Origin: Odiellus spinosus
Taxonomy: Eukaryota > Arthropoda > Arachnida > Opiliones > Phalangiidae
Reading direction: 5' to 3'
NCBI GenBank assembly: GCA_963920705.1
Contig: OY987234.1
Coordinates: forward strand, 62,001-126,000
DNA length: 64,000 bases
The translations under genes were made by a program, and so were the position numbers. Of this stretch, positions 13,281 to 27,700 are shown one piece after another. Every line of letters starts with the position of its first letter. Within the stretch, counting starts at the first letter, position 1. Below the pieces are notes generated by a model. That model was not told where the DNA came from and searched no databases. It was given only the letters and a program-made list of their open reading frames with translations.

Positions 13281-14609
13281 GATTATCTGCACTTGGGAAA
13301 TTTGTGGATGTGCACTTGGGAAATTTGTGGATCTGCACTTGGGAACTTTGTGGATCTGCACTTGGGAAAATTGTGGATCTGCACTTGGGAAATTTGTGGA
13401 TCTGCACTTGGGAAATTTTTGGATCTGCACTTGGGAAATTTGTGGATCTGCACTTGGGAAATTTGTGGATCTGCACTTGGGAACTTTGTGGATCTGCACT
13501 TGGGAAATTTGTGGATCTGCACTTGGGAAATTTGTGGATCTGCACTTGGGAAATTTGTGGATCTGCACTTGGGAAATTTGTGGATCTGCACTTGGGAAAT
13601 TTGTGGATCTGCACTTGGGAAATTTGTGGATCTGCACTTGGGAAATTTGTGGATCTGCACTTGGGAAATTTGTGGATCTGCACTTGGGAAATTTGTGGAT
13701 CTGCACTTGGGAAATTTGTGGATCTGCACTTGGGAAATTTGTGGATCTGCACTTGGGAAATTTGGATTCGCACTTGGGAAATTTGTGGATCTACACTTGG
13801 GAAATTTGTGGATCTACACTTGGGAAATTTTCGGATCTATACTTGGGAAATTTGAGGATCTGCACTTGGGAAATTTTTGGATCTGCCCTTGGGAAAGTTG
13901 TGTATCTGCACTTGGGAAATTTGTGGATCTGCACATGGGAAATTTGTGGATCTACATTTGGGAAATTTGTGGATCTACACTTGGGAAATTTGTGAATCTA
14001 CACTTGGGAAATTTGTGGATCTGCACTTGGGAAATTTGTGGATCTACACTTGGGAAATTTGTGGATCTACACTTGGGAAATTTGTGGATCTGCACTTGGG
14101 AAATTTGTGGATCTACACTTGGGAAATTTGTGGATCTGCACTTGGGAAATTTGTGGATCTGCACTTGGGAAATTTGTGGATATACACTTGGGAAATTTGT
14201 GGATCTGCACTTGGGAAATTTGTGTATCTGCACTTGGGAAATTTGTGGATCTACACTTGGGAAATTTGTGGATCTGCATTTGGGAAATTTGTGGATCTAC
14301 ACTTGGGAAATTTGTGGATCTACACTTGGGAAATTTGTGGATCTACACTTGGGAAATTTGTGGATCTGCACTTGTGAAATTTGTGGATCTGAACTTGGGA
14401 AATTTGTGGATCTGCACTTGGGAAATTTGTGGATCTACACTTGGGAAATTTGATTATCTGCACTTGGGAAATTTGTGGATGTGCACTTGGGAAATTTGTG
14501 GATCTGCACTTGGGAACTTTGTGGATCTGCACTTGGGAAAATTGTGGATCTGCACTTGGGAAATTTGTGGATCTGAACTTGGGAAATTTGTGGATCTGCA
14601 CTTGGGAAA

Positions 14610-17600
14610 TTTGTGGATCTACACTTGGGAAATTTGATTATCTGCACTTGGGAAATTTGTGGATGTGCACTTGGGAAATTTGTGGATCTGCACTTGGAAA
14701 CTTTGTGGATCTGCACTTGGGAAAATTGTGGATCTGCACTTGGGAAATTTGTGGATCTGCACTTGGGAAATTTGTGGATCTGCACTTGGGAAATTTTTGG
14801 ATCTGCACTTGTGAAATTTGTGGATCTGCACTTGTTAAATTTGTGGATATGCACATGGGAAATTTGTGGATCTACATTTGGGAAATTTGTGGATCTACAC
14901 TTGGGAAATTTTTGGATCTACACTTGGGAAATTTGTGGATCTGCACTTGGGAAATTTGTGGATCTACACTTGGGAAATTTGTGGATCTACATTTGGGAAA
15001 TTTGTGGATCTACACTTGGGAAATTTGTGGATCTACACTTGGGAAATTTGTGGATCTGCACATGGGAAATTTGTGGATCTACATTTGGGAAATTTGTGGA
15101 TCTACACTTGGGAAATTTGTGGATCTACACTTGGGAAATTTGTGGATCTGCACTTGGGAAATTTGTGGATCTACACTTGGGAAATTTGTGGATCCGCACT
15201 TGGGAAATTTGTGGATCTGCACTTGGGAACTTTGTGGATCTGCACTTGGGAAAATTGTGGATCTGCATTTGGGAAATTTGTGGATCTGCACTTGGGAAAT
15301 TTTTGGATCTGCACTTGGGAAATTTGTGGATCTGCACTTGGGAAATTTGTGGATCTGCACTTGGGAAATTTTTGGATCTGCACTTGGGAAATTTGTGGAT
15401 CTGCACTTGGGAACTTTGTGGATCTGCACTTGGGAAATTTGTGGATATACACTTGGGAAATTTGTGGATCTGCACTTGGGAAATTTGTGTATCTGCACTT
15501 GGGAAATTTGTGGATCTACACTTGGGAAATTTGTGGATCTGCATTTGGGAAATTTGTGGATCTACACTTGGGAAATTTGTGGATCTACACTTGGGAAATT
15601 TGTGGATCTACACTTGGAAAATTTGTGGATCTGCACTTGTGAAATTTGTGGATCTGAACTTGGGAAATTTGTGGATCTGCACTTGGGAAATTTGTGGATC
15701 TACACTTGGGAAATTTGATTATCTGCACTTGGGAAATTTGTGGATGTGCACTTGGGAAATTTGTGGATCTGCACTTGGGAACTTTGTGGATCTGCACTTG
15801 GGAAAATTGTGGATCTGCACTTGGGAAATTTGTGGATCTGCACTTGGGAAATTTTTGGATCTGCACTTGGGAAATTTGTGGATCTGCACTTGGGAAATTT
15901 GTGGATCTGCACTTGGGAACTTTGTGGATCTGCACTTGGGAAAATTGTGGATCTGCACTTGGGAAATTTGTGGATCTGCACTTGGGAAATTTGTGGATCT
16001 GCACTTGGGAAATTTGTGGATCTGCACTTGGGAAATTTGTGGATCTGCACTTGGGAAATTTGTGGATCTGCACTTGGGAAATTTGTGGATCTGCACTTGG
16101 GAAATTTGTGGATCTGCACTTGGGAAATTTGTGGATCTGCACTTGGGAAATTTGTGGATCTGCACTTGGGAAATTTGTGGATCTGCACTTGGGAAATTTG
16201 GATTCGCACTTGGGAAATTTGTGGATCTACACTTGGGAAATTTGTGGATCTACACTTGGGAAATTTTCGGATCTATACTTGGGAAATTTGAGGATCTGCA
16301 CTTGGGAAATTTTTGGATCTGCCCTTGGGAAAGTTGTGTATCTGCACTTGGGAAATTTGTGGATCTGCACATGGGAAATTTGTGGATCTACATTTGGGAA
16401 ATTTGTGGATCTACACTTGGGAAATTTGTGAATCTACACTTGGGAAATTTGTGGATCTGCACTTGGGAAATTTGTGGATCTACACTTGGGAAATTTGTGG
16501 ATCTACACTTGGTAAATTTGTGGATCTGCACTTGGGAAATTTGTGGATCTACACTTGGGAAATTTGTGGATCTGCACTTGGGAAATTTGTGGATCTGCAC
16601 TTGGGAAATTTGTGGATATACACTTGGGAAATTTGTGGATCTGCACTTGGGAAATTTGTGTATCTGCACTTGGGAAATTTGTGGATCTACACTTGGGAAA
16701 TTTGTGGATCTGCATTTGGGAAATTTGTGGATCTACACTTGGGAAATTTGTGGATCTACACTTGGGAAATTTGTGGATCTACACTTGGGAAATTTGTGGA
16801 TCTGCACTTGTGAAATTTGTGGATCTGAACTTGGGAAATTTGTGGATCTGCACTTGGGAAATTTGTGGATCTACACTTGGGAAATTTGATTATCTGCACT
16901 TGGGAAATTTGTGGATGTGCACTTGGGAAATTTGTGGATCTGCACTTGGGAACTTTGTGGATCTGCACTTGGGAAAATTGTGGATCTGCACTTGGGAAAT
17001 TTGTGGATCTGCACTTGGGAAATTTGTGGATCTGAACTTGGGAAATTTGTGGATCTGCACTTGGGAAATTTGTGGATCTACACTTGGGAAATTTGATTAT
17101 CTGCACTTGGGAAATTTGTGGATGTGCACTTGGGAAATTTGTGGATCTGCACTTGGAAACTTTGTGGATCTGCACTTGGGAAAATTGTGGATCTGCACTT
17201 GGGAAATTTGTGGATCTGCACTTGGGAAATTTGTGGATCTGCACTTGGGAAATTTTTGGATCTGCACTTGTGAAATTTGTGGATCTGCACTTGTTAAATT
17301 TGTGGATATGCACATGGGAAATTTGTGGATCTACATTTGGGAAATTTGTGGATCTACACTTGGGAAATTTTTGGATCTACACTTGGGAAATTTGTGGATC
17401 TGCACTTGGGAAATTTGTGGATCTACACTTGGGAAATTTGTGGATCTACATTTGGGAAATTTGTGGATCTACACTTGGGAAATTTGTGGATCTACACTTG
17501 GGAAATTTGTGGATCTGCACATGGGAAATTTGTGGATCTACATTTGGGAAATTTGTGGATCTACACTTGGGAAATTTGTGGATCTACACTTGGGAAATTT

Positions 17601-19800
17601 GTGGATCTGCACTTGGGAAATTTGTGGATCTACACTTGGGAAATTTGTGGATCCGCACTTGGGAAATTTGTGGATCTGCACTTGGGAACTTTGTGGATCT
17701 GCACTTGGGAAAATTGTGGATCTGCATTTGGGAAATTTGTGGATCTGCACTTGGGAAATTTTTGGATCTGCACTTGCGAAATTTGTGGATCTGCACTTGG
17801 GAAATTTGTGGATCTGCACTTGGGAAATTTTTGGATCTGCACTTGGGAAATTTGTGTATCTGCACTTGGGAACTTTGTGGATCTGCACTTGGGAAAATTG
17901 TGGATCTGCACTTGGGAAATTTGTGGATCTGCACTTGGGAAATTTGTGGATCTGCACTTGGGAAATTTGTGGATCTGCACTTGGGAAATTTGTGGATCTG
18001 CACTTGGGAAATTTGTGGATCTGCACTTGGGAAATTTGTGGATCTGCACTTGGGAAATTTGTGGATCTGCACTTGGGAAAATTGTGGATCTGCACTTGGG
18101 AAATTTGTGGATCTGCACTTGGGAAATTTGTGGATCTGCACTTGGGAAATTTTTGGATCTGCACTTGTGAAATTTGTGGATCTGCACTTGTTAAATTTGT
18201 GGATATGCACATGGGAAATTTGTGGATCTACATTTGGGAAATTTGTGGATCTACACTTGGGAAATTTTTGGATCTACACTTGGGAAATTTGTGGATCTGC
18301 ACTTGGGAAATTTGTGGATCTACACTTGGGAAATTTGTGGATCTACATTTGGGAAATTTGTGGATCTACACTTGGGAAATTTGTGGATCTACACTTGGGA
18401 AATTTGTGGATCTGCACATGGGAAATTTGTGGATCTACATTTGGGAAATTTGTGGATCTACACTTGGGAAATTTGTGGATCTACACTTGGGAAATTTGTG
18501 GATCTGCACTTGGGAAATTTGTGGATCTACACTTGGGAAATTTGTGGATCCGCACTTGGGAAATTTGTGGATCTGCACTTGGGAACTTTGTGGATCTGCA
18601 CTTGGGAAAATTGTGGATCTGCATTTGGGAAATTTGTGGATCTGCACTTGGGAAATTTTTGGATCTGCACTTGGGAAATTTGTGGATCTGCACTTGGGAA
18701 ATTTGTGGATCTGCACTTGGGAAATTTTTGGATCTGCACTTGGGAAATTTGTGGATCTGCACTTGGGAACTTTGTGGATCTGCACTTGGGAAATTTGTGG
18801 ATATACACTTGGGAAATTTGTGGATCTGCACTTGGGAAATTTGTGTATCTGCACTTGGGAAATTTGTGGATCTACACTTGGGAAATTTGTGGATCTGTAT
18901 TTGGGAAATTTGTGGATCTACACTTGGGAAATTTGTGGATCTACACTTGGGAAATTTGTGGATCTACACTTGGAAAATTTGTGGATCTGCACTTGTGAAA
19001 TTTGTGGATCTGAACTTGGGAAATTTGTGGATCTGCACTTGGGAAATTTGTGGATCTACACTTGGGAAATTTGATTATCTGCACTTGGGAAATTTGTGGA
19101 TGTGCACTTGGGAAATTTGTGGATCTGCACTTGGGAACTTTGTGGATCTGCACTTGGGAAAATTGTGGATCTGCACTTGGGAAATTTGTGGATCTGCACT
19201 TGGGAAATTTTTGGATCTGCACTTGGGAAATTTGTGGATCTGCACTTGGGAAATTTGTGGATCTGCACTTGGGAACTTTGTGGATCTGCACTTGGGAAAA
19301 TTGTGGATCTGCACTTGGGAAATTTGTGGATCTGCACTTGGGAAATTTGTGGATCTGCACTTGGGAAATTTGTGGATCTGCACTTGGGAAATTTGTGGAT
19401 CTGCACTTGGGAAATTTGTGGATCTGCACTTGGGAAATTTGTGGATCTGCACTTGGGAAATTTGTGGATCTGCACTTGGGAAATTTGTGGATCTGCACTT
19501 GGGAAATTTGTGGATCTGCACTTGGGAAATTTGGATTCGCACTTGGGAAATTTGTGGATCTACACTTGGGAAATTTGTGGATCTACACTTGGGAAATTTT
19601 CGGATCTATACTTGGGAAATTTGAGGATCTGCACTTGGGAAATTTTTGGATCTGCCCTTGGGAAAGTTGTGTATCTGCACTTGGGAAATTTGTGGATCTG
19701 CACATGGGAAATTTGTGGATCTACATTTGGGAAATTTGTGGATCTGCACTTGGGAAATTTGTGGATCTACACTTGGGAAATTTGTGGATCTACACTTGGG
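14610..19800 (+). repeat. 3,356-bp long-period duplication (146 monomers minus 2)
   Basis: Blocks starting near 14.8 kb recur near 18.2 kb. Cassettes A at 15717 and 19073, short monomers at 16200 and 19533 (3,333, one monomer less) and cassettes B at 16268 and 19601 mark the alignment. The offset is 3,356 bp between about 14.8 and 16.1 kb, then 3,333 bp after one monomer difference. The 2-bp remainder is the one short monomer in the interval. GTTAAAT variants near 14833 and 18188 and GATCCGCAC near 15191 and 18547 also correspond. Confidence 0.75.
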
Positions 19801-21240
19801 AAATTTGTGGATCTGCACATGGGAAATTTGTGAATCTACACTTGGGAAATTTGTGGATCTGCACTTGGGAAATTTGTGGATCTACACTTGGGAAATTTGT
19901 GGATCTACACTTGGGAAATTTGTGGATCTGCACTTGGGAAATTTGTGGATCTACACTTGGGAAATTTGTGGATCTGCACTTGGGAAATTTGTGGATCTGC
20001 ACTTGGGAAATTTGTGGATATACACTTGGGAAATTTGTGGATCTGCACTTGGGAAATTTGTGTATCTGCACTTGGGAAATTTGTGGATCTACACTTGGGA
20101 AATTTGTGGATCTGCATTTGGGAAATTTGTGGATCTACACTTGGGAAATTTGTGGATCTACACTTGGGAAATTTGTGGATCTACACTTGGGAAATTTGTG
20201 GATCTGCACTTGTGAAATTTGTGGATCTGAACTTGGGAAATTTGTGGATCTGCACTTGGGAAATTTGTGGATCTACACTTGGGAAATTTGATTATCTGCA
20301 CTTGGGAAATTTGTGGATGTGCACTTGGGAAATTTGTGGATCTGCACTTGGGAACTTTGTGGATCTGCACTTGGGAAAATTGTGGATCTGCACTTGGGAA
20401 ATTTGTGGATCTGCACTTGGGAAATTTGTGGATCTGAACTTGGGAAATTTGTGGATCTGCACTTGGGAAATTTGTGGATCTACACTTGGGAAATTTGATT
20501 ATCTGCACTTGGGAAATTTGTGGATGTGCACTTGGAAACTTTGTGGATCTGCACTTGGGAAAATTGTGGATCTGCACTTGGGAAATTTGTGGATCTGCAC
20601 TTGGGAAATTTGTGGATCTGCACTTGGGAAATTTTTGGATCTGCACTTGTGAAATTTGTGGATCTGCACTTGTTAAATTTGTGGATATGCACATGGGAAA
20701 TTTGTGGATCTACATTTGGGAAATTTGTGGATCTACACTTGGGAAATTTTTGGATCTACACTTGGGAAATTTGTGGATCTGCACTTGGGAAATTTGTGGA
20801 TCTACACTTGGGAAATTTGTGGATCTACATTTGGGAAATTTGTGGATCTACACTTGGGAAATTTGTGGATCTACACTTGGGAAATTTGTGGATCTGCACA
20901 TGGGAAATTTGTGGATCTACATTTGGGAAATTTGTGGATCTACACTTGGGAAATTTGTGGATCTACACTTGGGAAATTTGTGGATCTGCACTTGGGAAAT
21001 TTGTGGATCTACACTTGGGAAATTTGTGGATCCGCACTTGGGAAATTTGTGGATCTGCACTTGGGAACTTTGTGGATCTGCACTTGGGAAAATTGTGGAT
21101 CTGCATTTGGGAAATTTGTGGATCTGCACTTGGGAAATTTTTGGATCTGCACTTGCGAAATTTGTGGATCTGCACTTGGGAAATTTGTGGATCTGCACTT
21201 GGGAAATTTTTGGATCTGCACTTGGGAAATTTGTGTATCT
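16800..21240 (+). repeat. Overlapping 3.38-3.40-kb duplication
   Basis: The doublet of cassettes A at 16888/17095 matches 20290/20497 (3,402 bp), and the following block at 17.3-17.9 kb matches 20.7-21.25 kb at 3,379 bp. Shared rare variants are CACTTGCGAAAT near 17774 and 21152, GATCCGCAC near 17651 and 21030, and GTGTATC near 17857 and 21235. The 23-bp change of offset reflects one monomer missing in the second copy, which goes straight from GATGTGC to GGAAACTTTG near 20530. This duplication overlaps the 3,356-bp one, so several events are superimposed. Confidence 0.7.
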
Positions 21241-21249
21241 GCACTTGGG

Positions 21250-21780
21250 AACTTTGTGGATCTGCACTTGGGAAAATTGTGGATCTGCACTTGGGAAATT
21301 TGTGGATCTGCACTTGGGAAATTTGTGGATCTGCACTTGGGAAATTTGTGGATCTGCACTTGGGAAATTTGTGGATCTGCACTTGGGAAATTTGTGGATC
21401 TGCACTTGGGAAATTTGTGGATCTGCACTTGGGAAATTTGTGGATCTGCACTTGGGAAATTTTTGGATCTGCACTTGGGAAATTTGTGGATCTGCACTTG
21501 GGAAATTTGTGGATCTGCACTTGGGAAATTTGTGGATCTGCACTTGGGAAATTTGTGGATCTGCACTTGGGAAATTTGTGGATCTGCACTTGGGAAATTT
21601 GTGGATCTGCACTTGGGAAATTTGTGGATCTGCACTTGGGAAATTTGTGGATCTGCACTTGGGAAATTTTTGGATCTGCACTTGGGAAATTTGTGGATCT
21701 GCACTTGGGAAATTTGTGGATCTGCACTTGGGAAATTTGGATTCGCACTTGGGAAATTTGTGGATCTACACTTGGGAAAT
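21250..21780 (+). repeat. Long homogeneous run of the G-type monomer
   Basis: About twenty consecutive monomers are the G11 consensus, broken only by G3T monomers near 21470 and 21670, before the short monomer at 21739. Similar G-type runs precede the short monomers in other units (for example 9140-9420, 12600-12870 and 13480-13764), but this one is longer and contains the extra G3T monomers. It suggests local expansion of identical monomers. Confidence 0.65.
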
Positions 21781-22769
21781 TTGTGGATCTACACTTGGGA
21801 AATTTTCGGATCTATACTTGGGAAATTTGAGGATCTGCACTTGGGAAATTTTTGGATCTGCCCTTGGGAAAGTTGTGTATCTGCACTTGGGAAATTTGTG
21901 GATCTGCACATGGGAAATTTGTGGATCTACATTTGGGAAATTTGTGGATCTACACTTGGGAAATTTGTGAATCTACACTTGGGAAATTTGTGGATCTGCA
22001 CTTGGGAAATTTGTGGATCTACACTTGGGAAATTTGTGGATCTACACTTGGGAAATTTGTGGATCTGCACTTGGGAAATTTGTGGATCTACACTTGGGAA
22101 ATTTGTGGATCTGCACTTGGGAAATTTGTGGATCTGCACTTGGGAAATTTGTGGATATACACTTGGGAAATTTGTGGATCTGCACTTGGGAAATTTGTGG
22201 ATCTACACTTGGGAAATTTGTGGATCTGCATTTGGGAAATTTGTGGATCTACACTTGGGAAATTTGTTGATCTACACTTGGGAAATTTGTGGATCTACAC
22301 TTGGGAAATTTGTGGATCTGCACTTGTGAAATTTGTGGATATGAACTTGGGAAATTTGTGGATCTGCACTTGGGAAATTTGTGGATCTACACTTGGGAAA
22401 TTTGATTATCTGCACTTGGGAAATTTGTGGATCTGCACTTGGGAACTTTGTGGATCTGCACTTGGGAAAATTGTGGATCTGCACTTGGGAAATTTGTGGA
22501 TCTGCACTTGGGAAATTTGTGGATCTGAACTTGGGAAATTTGTGGATCTGCATTGGGAAATTTGTGGATCTACACTTGGGAAATTTGATTATCTGCACTT
22601 GGGAAATTTGTGGATGTGCACTTGGGAAATTTGTGGATCTGCACTTGGGAACTTTGTGGATCTGCACTTGGGAAAATTGTGGATCTGCACTTGGGAAATT
22701 TGTGGATCTGCACTTGGGAAATTTGTGGATCTGCACTTGGGAAATTTTTGGATCTGCACTTGTGAAATT

Positions 22770-23760
22770 TGTGGATCTGCACATGGGAAATTTGTGGATC
22801 TACATTTGGGAAATTTGTGGATCTACACTTGGGAAATTTTTGGATCTACACTTGGGAAATTTGTGGATCTGCACTTGGGAAATTTGTGGATCTACACTTG
22901 GGAAATTTGTGGATCTACATTTGGGAAATTTGTGGATCTACACTTGGGAAATTTGTGGATCTACACTTGGGAAATTTGTGGATCTGCACATGGGAAATTT
23001 GTGGATCTACATTTGGGAAATTTGTGGATCTACACTTGGGAAATTTGTGTATCTACACTTGGGAAATTTGTGGATCTGCACTTGGGAAATTTGTGGATCT
23101 ACACTTGGGAAATTTGTGGATCTGCACTTGGGAAATTTGTGGATCTGCACTTGGGAACTTTGTGTATCTGCACTTGGGAAATTTGTGGATCTGCACTTGG
23201 GAAATTTTTGGATCTGAACTTGGGAAATTTGTGGATATGCACTTGGGAAATTTGTGGATCTGCACTTGGGAAATTTTTGGATCTGCACTTGGGAAATTTG
23301 TGGATCTGCACTTGGGAAATTTGTGGATCTACACTTGGGAAATTTGTGGATCTACACTTGGGAAATTTTCGGATCTATACTTGGGAAATTTGAGGATCTG
23401 CACTTGGGAAATTTTTGGATCTGCTTTTGGGAAAGTTGTGGATCTGCACTTGGGACATTTGTGGATCTACATTTGGGAAATTTGTGGATCTACACTTGGG
23501 AAATTGATGGATCTACACTTGGGAAATTTGTGGATCTACACTTGGGAAATTTGTGGATCTACATTTGGGAAATTTGTGGATCTACACTTCTGAAATTTGT
23601 GGATCTACACTTGGGAAATTTGTGGATCTGCACATGGGAAATTTGTGGATCTACACTTGGGAAATTTGTGGATCGACACTTGGGAAATTTGTGGATCTGC
23701 ACTTGGGAAATTTGTGGATCTACGCTTGGGAAATTTGTGGATCTGCACTTGGGAAAATTG
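22770..23760 (+). repeat. Block X, copy 1 (CTTTT-type cassette B, no short monomer)
   Basis: This roughly 1-kb block carries a different haplotype from its surroundings. Cassette B at 23370 has a CTTTTGGG third monomer, there is no short monomer upstream, and the rare variants TTGGGACATTT (near 23455), CTTCTGAAAT (near 23587), GATCGACAC (near 23674) and CTACGCTTGG (near 23723) follow in order. It recurs as copies 2 and 3 below, and a related order appears at 38.7-40.1 kb and, without cassette B, at 6.8-7.0 kb. It sits between ordinary domain II units. Confidence 0.75.
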
Positions 23761-24749
23761 TGGATCTGCACTTGGGAAATTTGTGGATCTGCACTTGGGA
23801 AATTTGTGGATCTGCACTTGGGAAATTTGTGGATCTGCACTTGGGAAATTTGTGGATCTGCACTTGGGAAATTTGTGGATCTGCACTTGGGAAATTTGTG
23901 GATCTGCACTTGGGAAATTTGTGGATCTGCACTTGGGAAATTTGTGGATCTGCACTTGGGAAATTTGTGGATCTGCACTTGGGAAATTTGTGGATCTGCA
24001 CTTGGGAAATTTGGATTCGCACTTGGGAAATTTGTGGATCTACACTTGGGAAATTTGTGGATCTACACTTGGGAAATTTTCGGATCTATACTTGGGAAAT
24101 TTGAGGATCTGCACTTGGGAAATTTTTGGATCTGCCCTTGGGAAAGTTGTGTATCTGCACTTGGGAAATTTGTGGATCTGCACATGGGAAATTTGTGGAT
24201 CTACACTTGGGAAATTTGTGAATCTACACTTGGGAAATTTGTGGATCTGCACTTGGGAAATTTGTGGATCTACACTTGGGAAATTTGTGGATCTACACTT
24301 GGGAAATTTGTGGATCTGCACTTGGGAAATTTGTGGATCTACACTTGGGAAATTTGTGGATCTGCACTTGGGAAATTTGTGGATCTGCACTTGGGAAATT
24401 TGTGGATATACACTTGGGAAAATTGTGGATCTGCACTTGGGAAATTTGTGGATCTACACTTGGGAAATTTGTGAATCTACACTTGGGAAATTTGTGGATC
24501 TGCACTTGGGAAATTTGTGGATCTACACTTGGGAAATTTGTGGATCTACACTTGGGAAATTTGTGGATCTGCACTTGGGAAATTTGTGGATCTACACTTG
24601 GGAAATTTGTGGATCTGCACTTGGGAAATTTGTGGATCTGCACTTGGGAAATTTGTGGATCTGCACTTGGGAAATTTTTGGATCTGCACTTGGGAAATTT
24701 GTGTATCTGCACTTGGGAAATTTGTGGATCTACACTTGGGAAATTTGTG

Positions 24750-27700
24750 GATCTGCATTTGGGAAATTTGTGGATCTACACTTGGGAAATTTGTGGATCT
24801 ACACTTGGGAAATTTGTGGATCTACACTTGGGAAATTTGTGGATCTGCACTTGTGAAATTTGTGGATCTGAACTTGGGAAATTTGTGGATCTGCACTTGG
24901 GAAATTTGTGGATCTACACTTGGGAAATTTGATTATCTGCACTTGGGAAATTTGTGGATGTGCACTTGGGAAATTTGTGGATCTGCACTTGGGAACTTTG
25001 TGGATCTGCACTTGGGAAAATTGTGGATCTGCACTTGGGAAATTTGTGGATCTGCACTTGGGAAATTTTTGGATCTGCACTTGGGAAATTTGTGGATCTG
25101 CACTTGGGAAATTTGTGGATCTGCACTTGGGAAATTTTTGGATCTGCACTTGGGAAATTTGTGGATCTGCACTTGGGAACTTTGTGGATCTGCACTTGGG
25201 AAAATTGTGGATCTGCACTTGGGAAATTTGTGGATCTGCACTTGGGAAATTTGTGGATCTGCACTTGGGAAATTTGTGGATCTGCACTTGGGAAATTGTG
25301 GATCTGCACTTGGGAAATTTGTGGATCTGCACTTGGGAAATTTGTGGATCTGCACTTGGGAAATTTGTGGATCTGCACTTGGGAAATTTGTGGATCTGCA
25401 CTTGGGAAATTTGTGGATCTGCACTTGGGAAATTTGTGGATCTGCACTTGGGAAATTTGTGGATCTGCACTTGGGAAATTTGGATTCGCACTTGGGAAAT
25501 TTGTGGATCTACACTTGGGAAATTTGTGGATCTACACTTGGGAAATTTTCGGATCTATACTTGGGAAATTTGAGGATCTGCACTTGGGAAATTTTTGGAT
25601 CTGCCCTTGGGAAAGTTGTGTATCTGCACTTGGGAAATTTGTGGATCTGCACATGGGAAATTTGTGGATCTACATTTGGGAAATTTGTGGATCTACACTT
25701 GGGAAATTTGTGAATCTACACTTGGGAAATTTGTGGATCTGCACTTGGGAAATTTGTGGATCTACACTTGGGAAATTTGTGGATCTACACTTGGGAAATT
25801 TGTGGATCTGCACTTGGGAAATTTGTGGATCTACACTTGGGAAATTTGTGGATCTGCACTTGGGAAATTTGTGGATCTGCACTTGGGAAATTTGTGGATA
25901 TACACTTGGGAAATTTGTGGATCTGCACTTGGGAAATTTGTGTATCTGCACTTGGGAAATTTGTGGATCTACACTTGGGAAATTTGTGGATCTGCATTTG
26001 GGAAATTTGTGGATCTACACTTGGGAAATTTGTGGATCTACACTTGGGAAATTTGTGGATCTACACTTGGGAAATTTGTGGATCTGCACTTGTGAAATTT
26101 GTGGATCTGAACTTGGGAAATTTGTGGATCTACACTTGGGAAATTTGATTATCTGCACTTGGGAAATTTGTGGATGTGTACTTGGGAAATTTGTGGATCT
26201 GCACTTGGGAACTTTGTGGATCTGCACTTGGGAAAATTGTGGATCTGCACTTGGGAAATTTGTGGATCTGCACTTGGGAAATTTTTGGATCTGAACTTGG
26301 GAAATTTGTGGATCTGCACTTGGGAAATTTGTGGATCTACACTTGGGAAATTTGATTATCTGCACTTGGGAAATTTGTGGATGTGCACTTGGGAAATTTG
26401 TGGATCTGCACTTGGGAACTTTGTGGATCTGCACTTGGGAAAATTGTGGATCTGCACTTGGGAAATTTGTGGATCTGCACTTGGGAAATTTGTGGATCTG
26501 CACTTGGGAAATTTTTGGATCTGCACTTGTGAAATTTGTGGATCTGCACTTGTTAAATTTGTGGATATGCACATGGGAAATTTGTGGATCTACATTTGGG
26601 AAATTTGTGGATCTACACTTGGGAAATTTTTGGATCTACACTTGGGAAATTTGTGGATCTGCACTTGGGAAATTTGTGGATCTACACTTGGGAAATTTGT
26701 GGATCTACATTTGGGAAATTTGTAGATCTACACTTGGGAAATTTGTGGATCTACACTTGGGAAATTTGTGGATCTGCACATGGGAAATTTGTGGATCTAC
26801 ATTTGGGAAATTTGTGGATCTACACTTGGGAAATTTGTGGATCTACACTTGGGAAATCTGTGGATCTGCACTTGGGAAATTTGTGGATCTGCACTTGGGA
26901 AATTTGTGGATCTGCACTTGGGAAATTTGTGGATCTGCACTTGGGAAATTTGTGGATCTGCACTTGGGAAATTTGGATTCGCACTTGGGAAATTTGTGGA
27001 TCTACACTTGGGAAATTTGTGGATCTACACTTGGGAAATTTTCGGATCTATACTTGGGAAATTTGAGGATCTGCACTTGGGAAATTTTTGGATCTGCCCT
27101 TGGGAAAGTTGTGTATCTGCACTTGGGAAATTTGTGGATCTGCACATGGGAAATTTGTGGATCTACATTTGGGAAATTTGTGGATCTACACTTGGGAAAT
27201 TTGTGAATCTACACTTGGGAAATTTGTGGATCTGCACTTGGGAAATTTGTGGATCTACACTTGGGAAATTTGTGGATCTACACTTGGGAAATTTGTGGAT
27301 CTGCACTTGGGAAATTTGTGGATCTACACTTGGGAAATTTGTGGATCTGCACTTGGGAAATTTGTGGATCTGCACATGGGAAATTTGTGGATCTACACTT
27401 GGGAAATTTGTGAATCTACACTTGGGAAATTTGTGGATCTGCACTTGGGAAATTTGTGGATCTACACTTGGGAAATTTGTGGATCTACACTTGGGAAATT
27501 TGTGGATCTGCACTTGGGAAATTTGTGGATCTACACTTGGGAAATTTGTGGATCTGCACTTGGGAAATTTGTGGATCTGCACTTGGGAAATTTGTGAATA
27601 TACACTTGGGAAAATTGTGGATCTGCACTTGGGAAATTTGTGGATCTGCACTTGGGAAATTTGTGGATCTGCACTTGGGAAATTTGTGGATCTGCACTTG

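Noticed and set aside
10293-14453. Longest open reading frame (1,386 codons) and other long frames as repeat-protein genes
   Set aside because: The 23-bp period is out of step with codons, all six frames are open in the consensus, variants fall equally in all codon positions, and frames start and stop only at variant monomers. No promoter, splice or polyadenylation context exists within the array.
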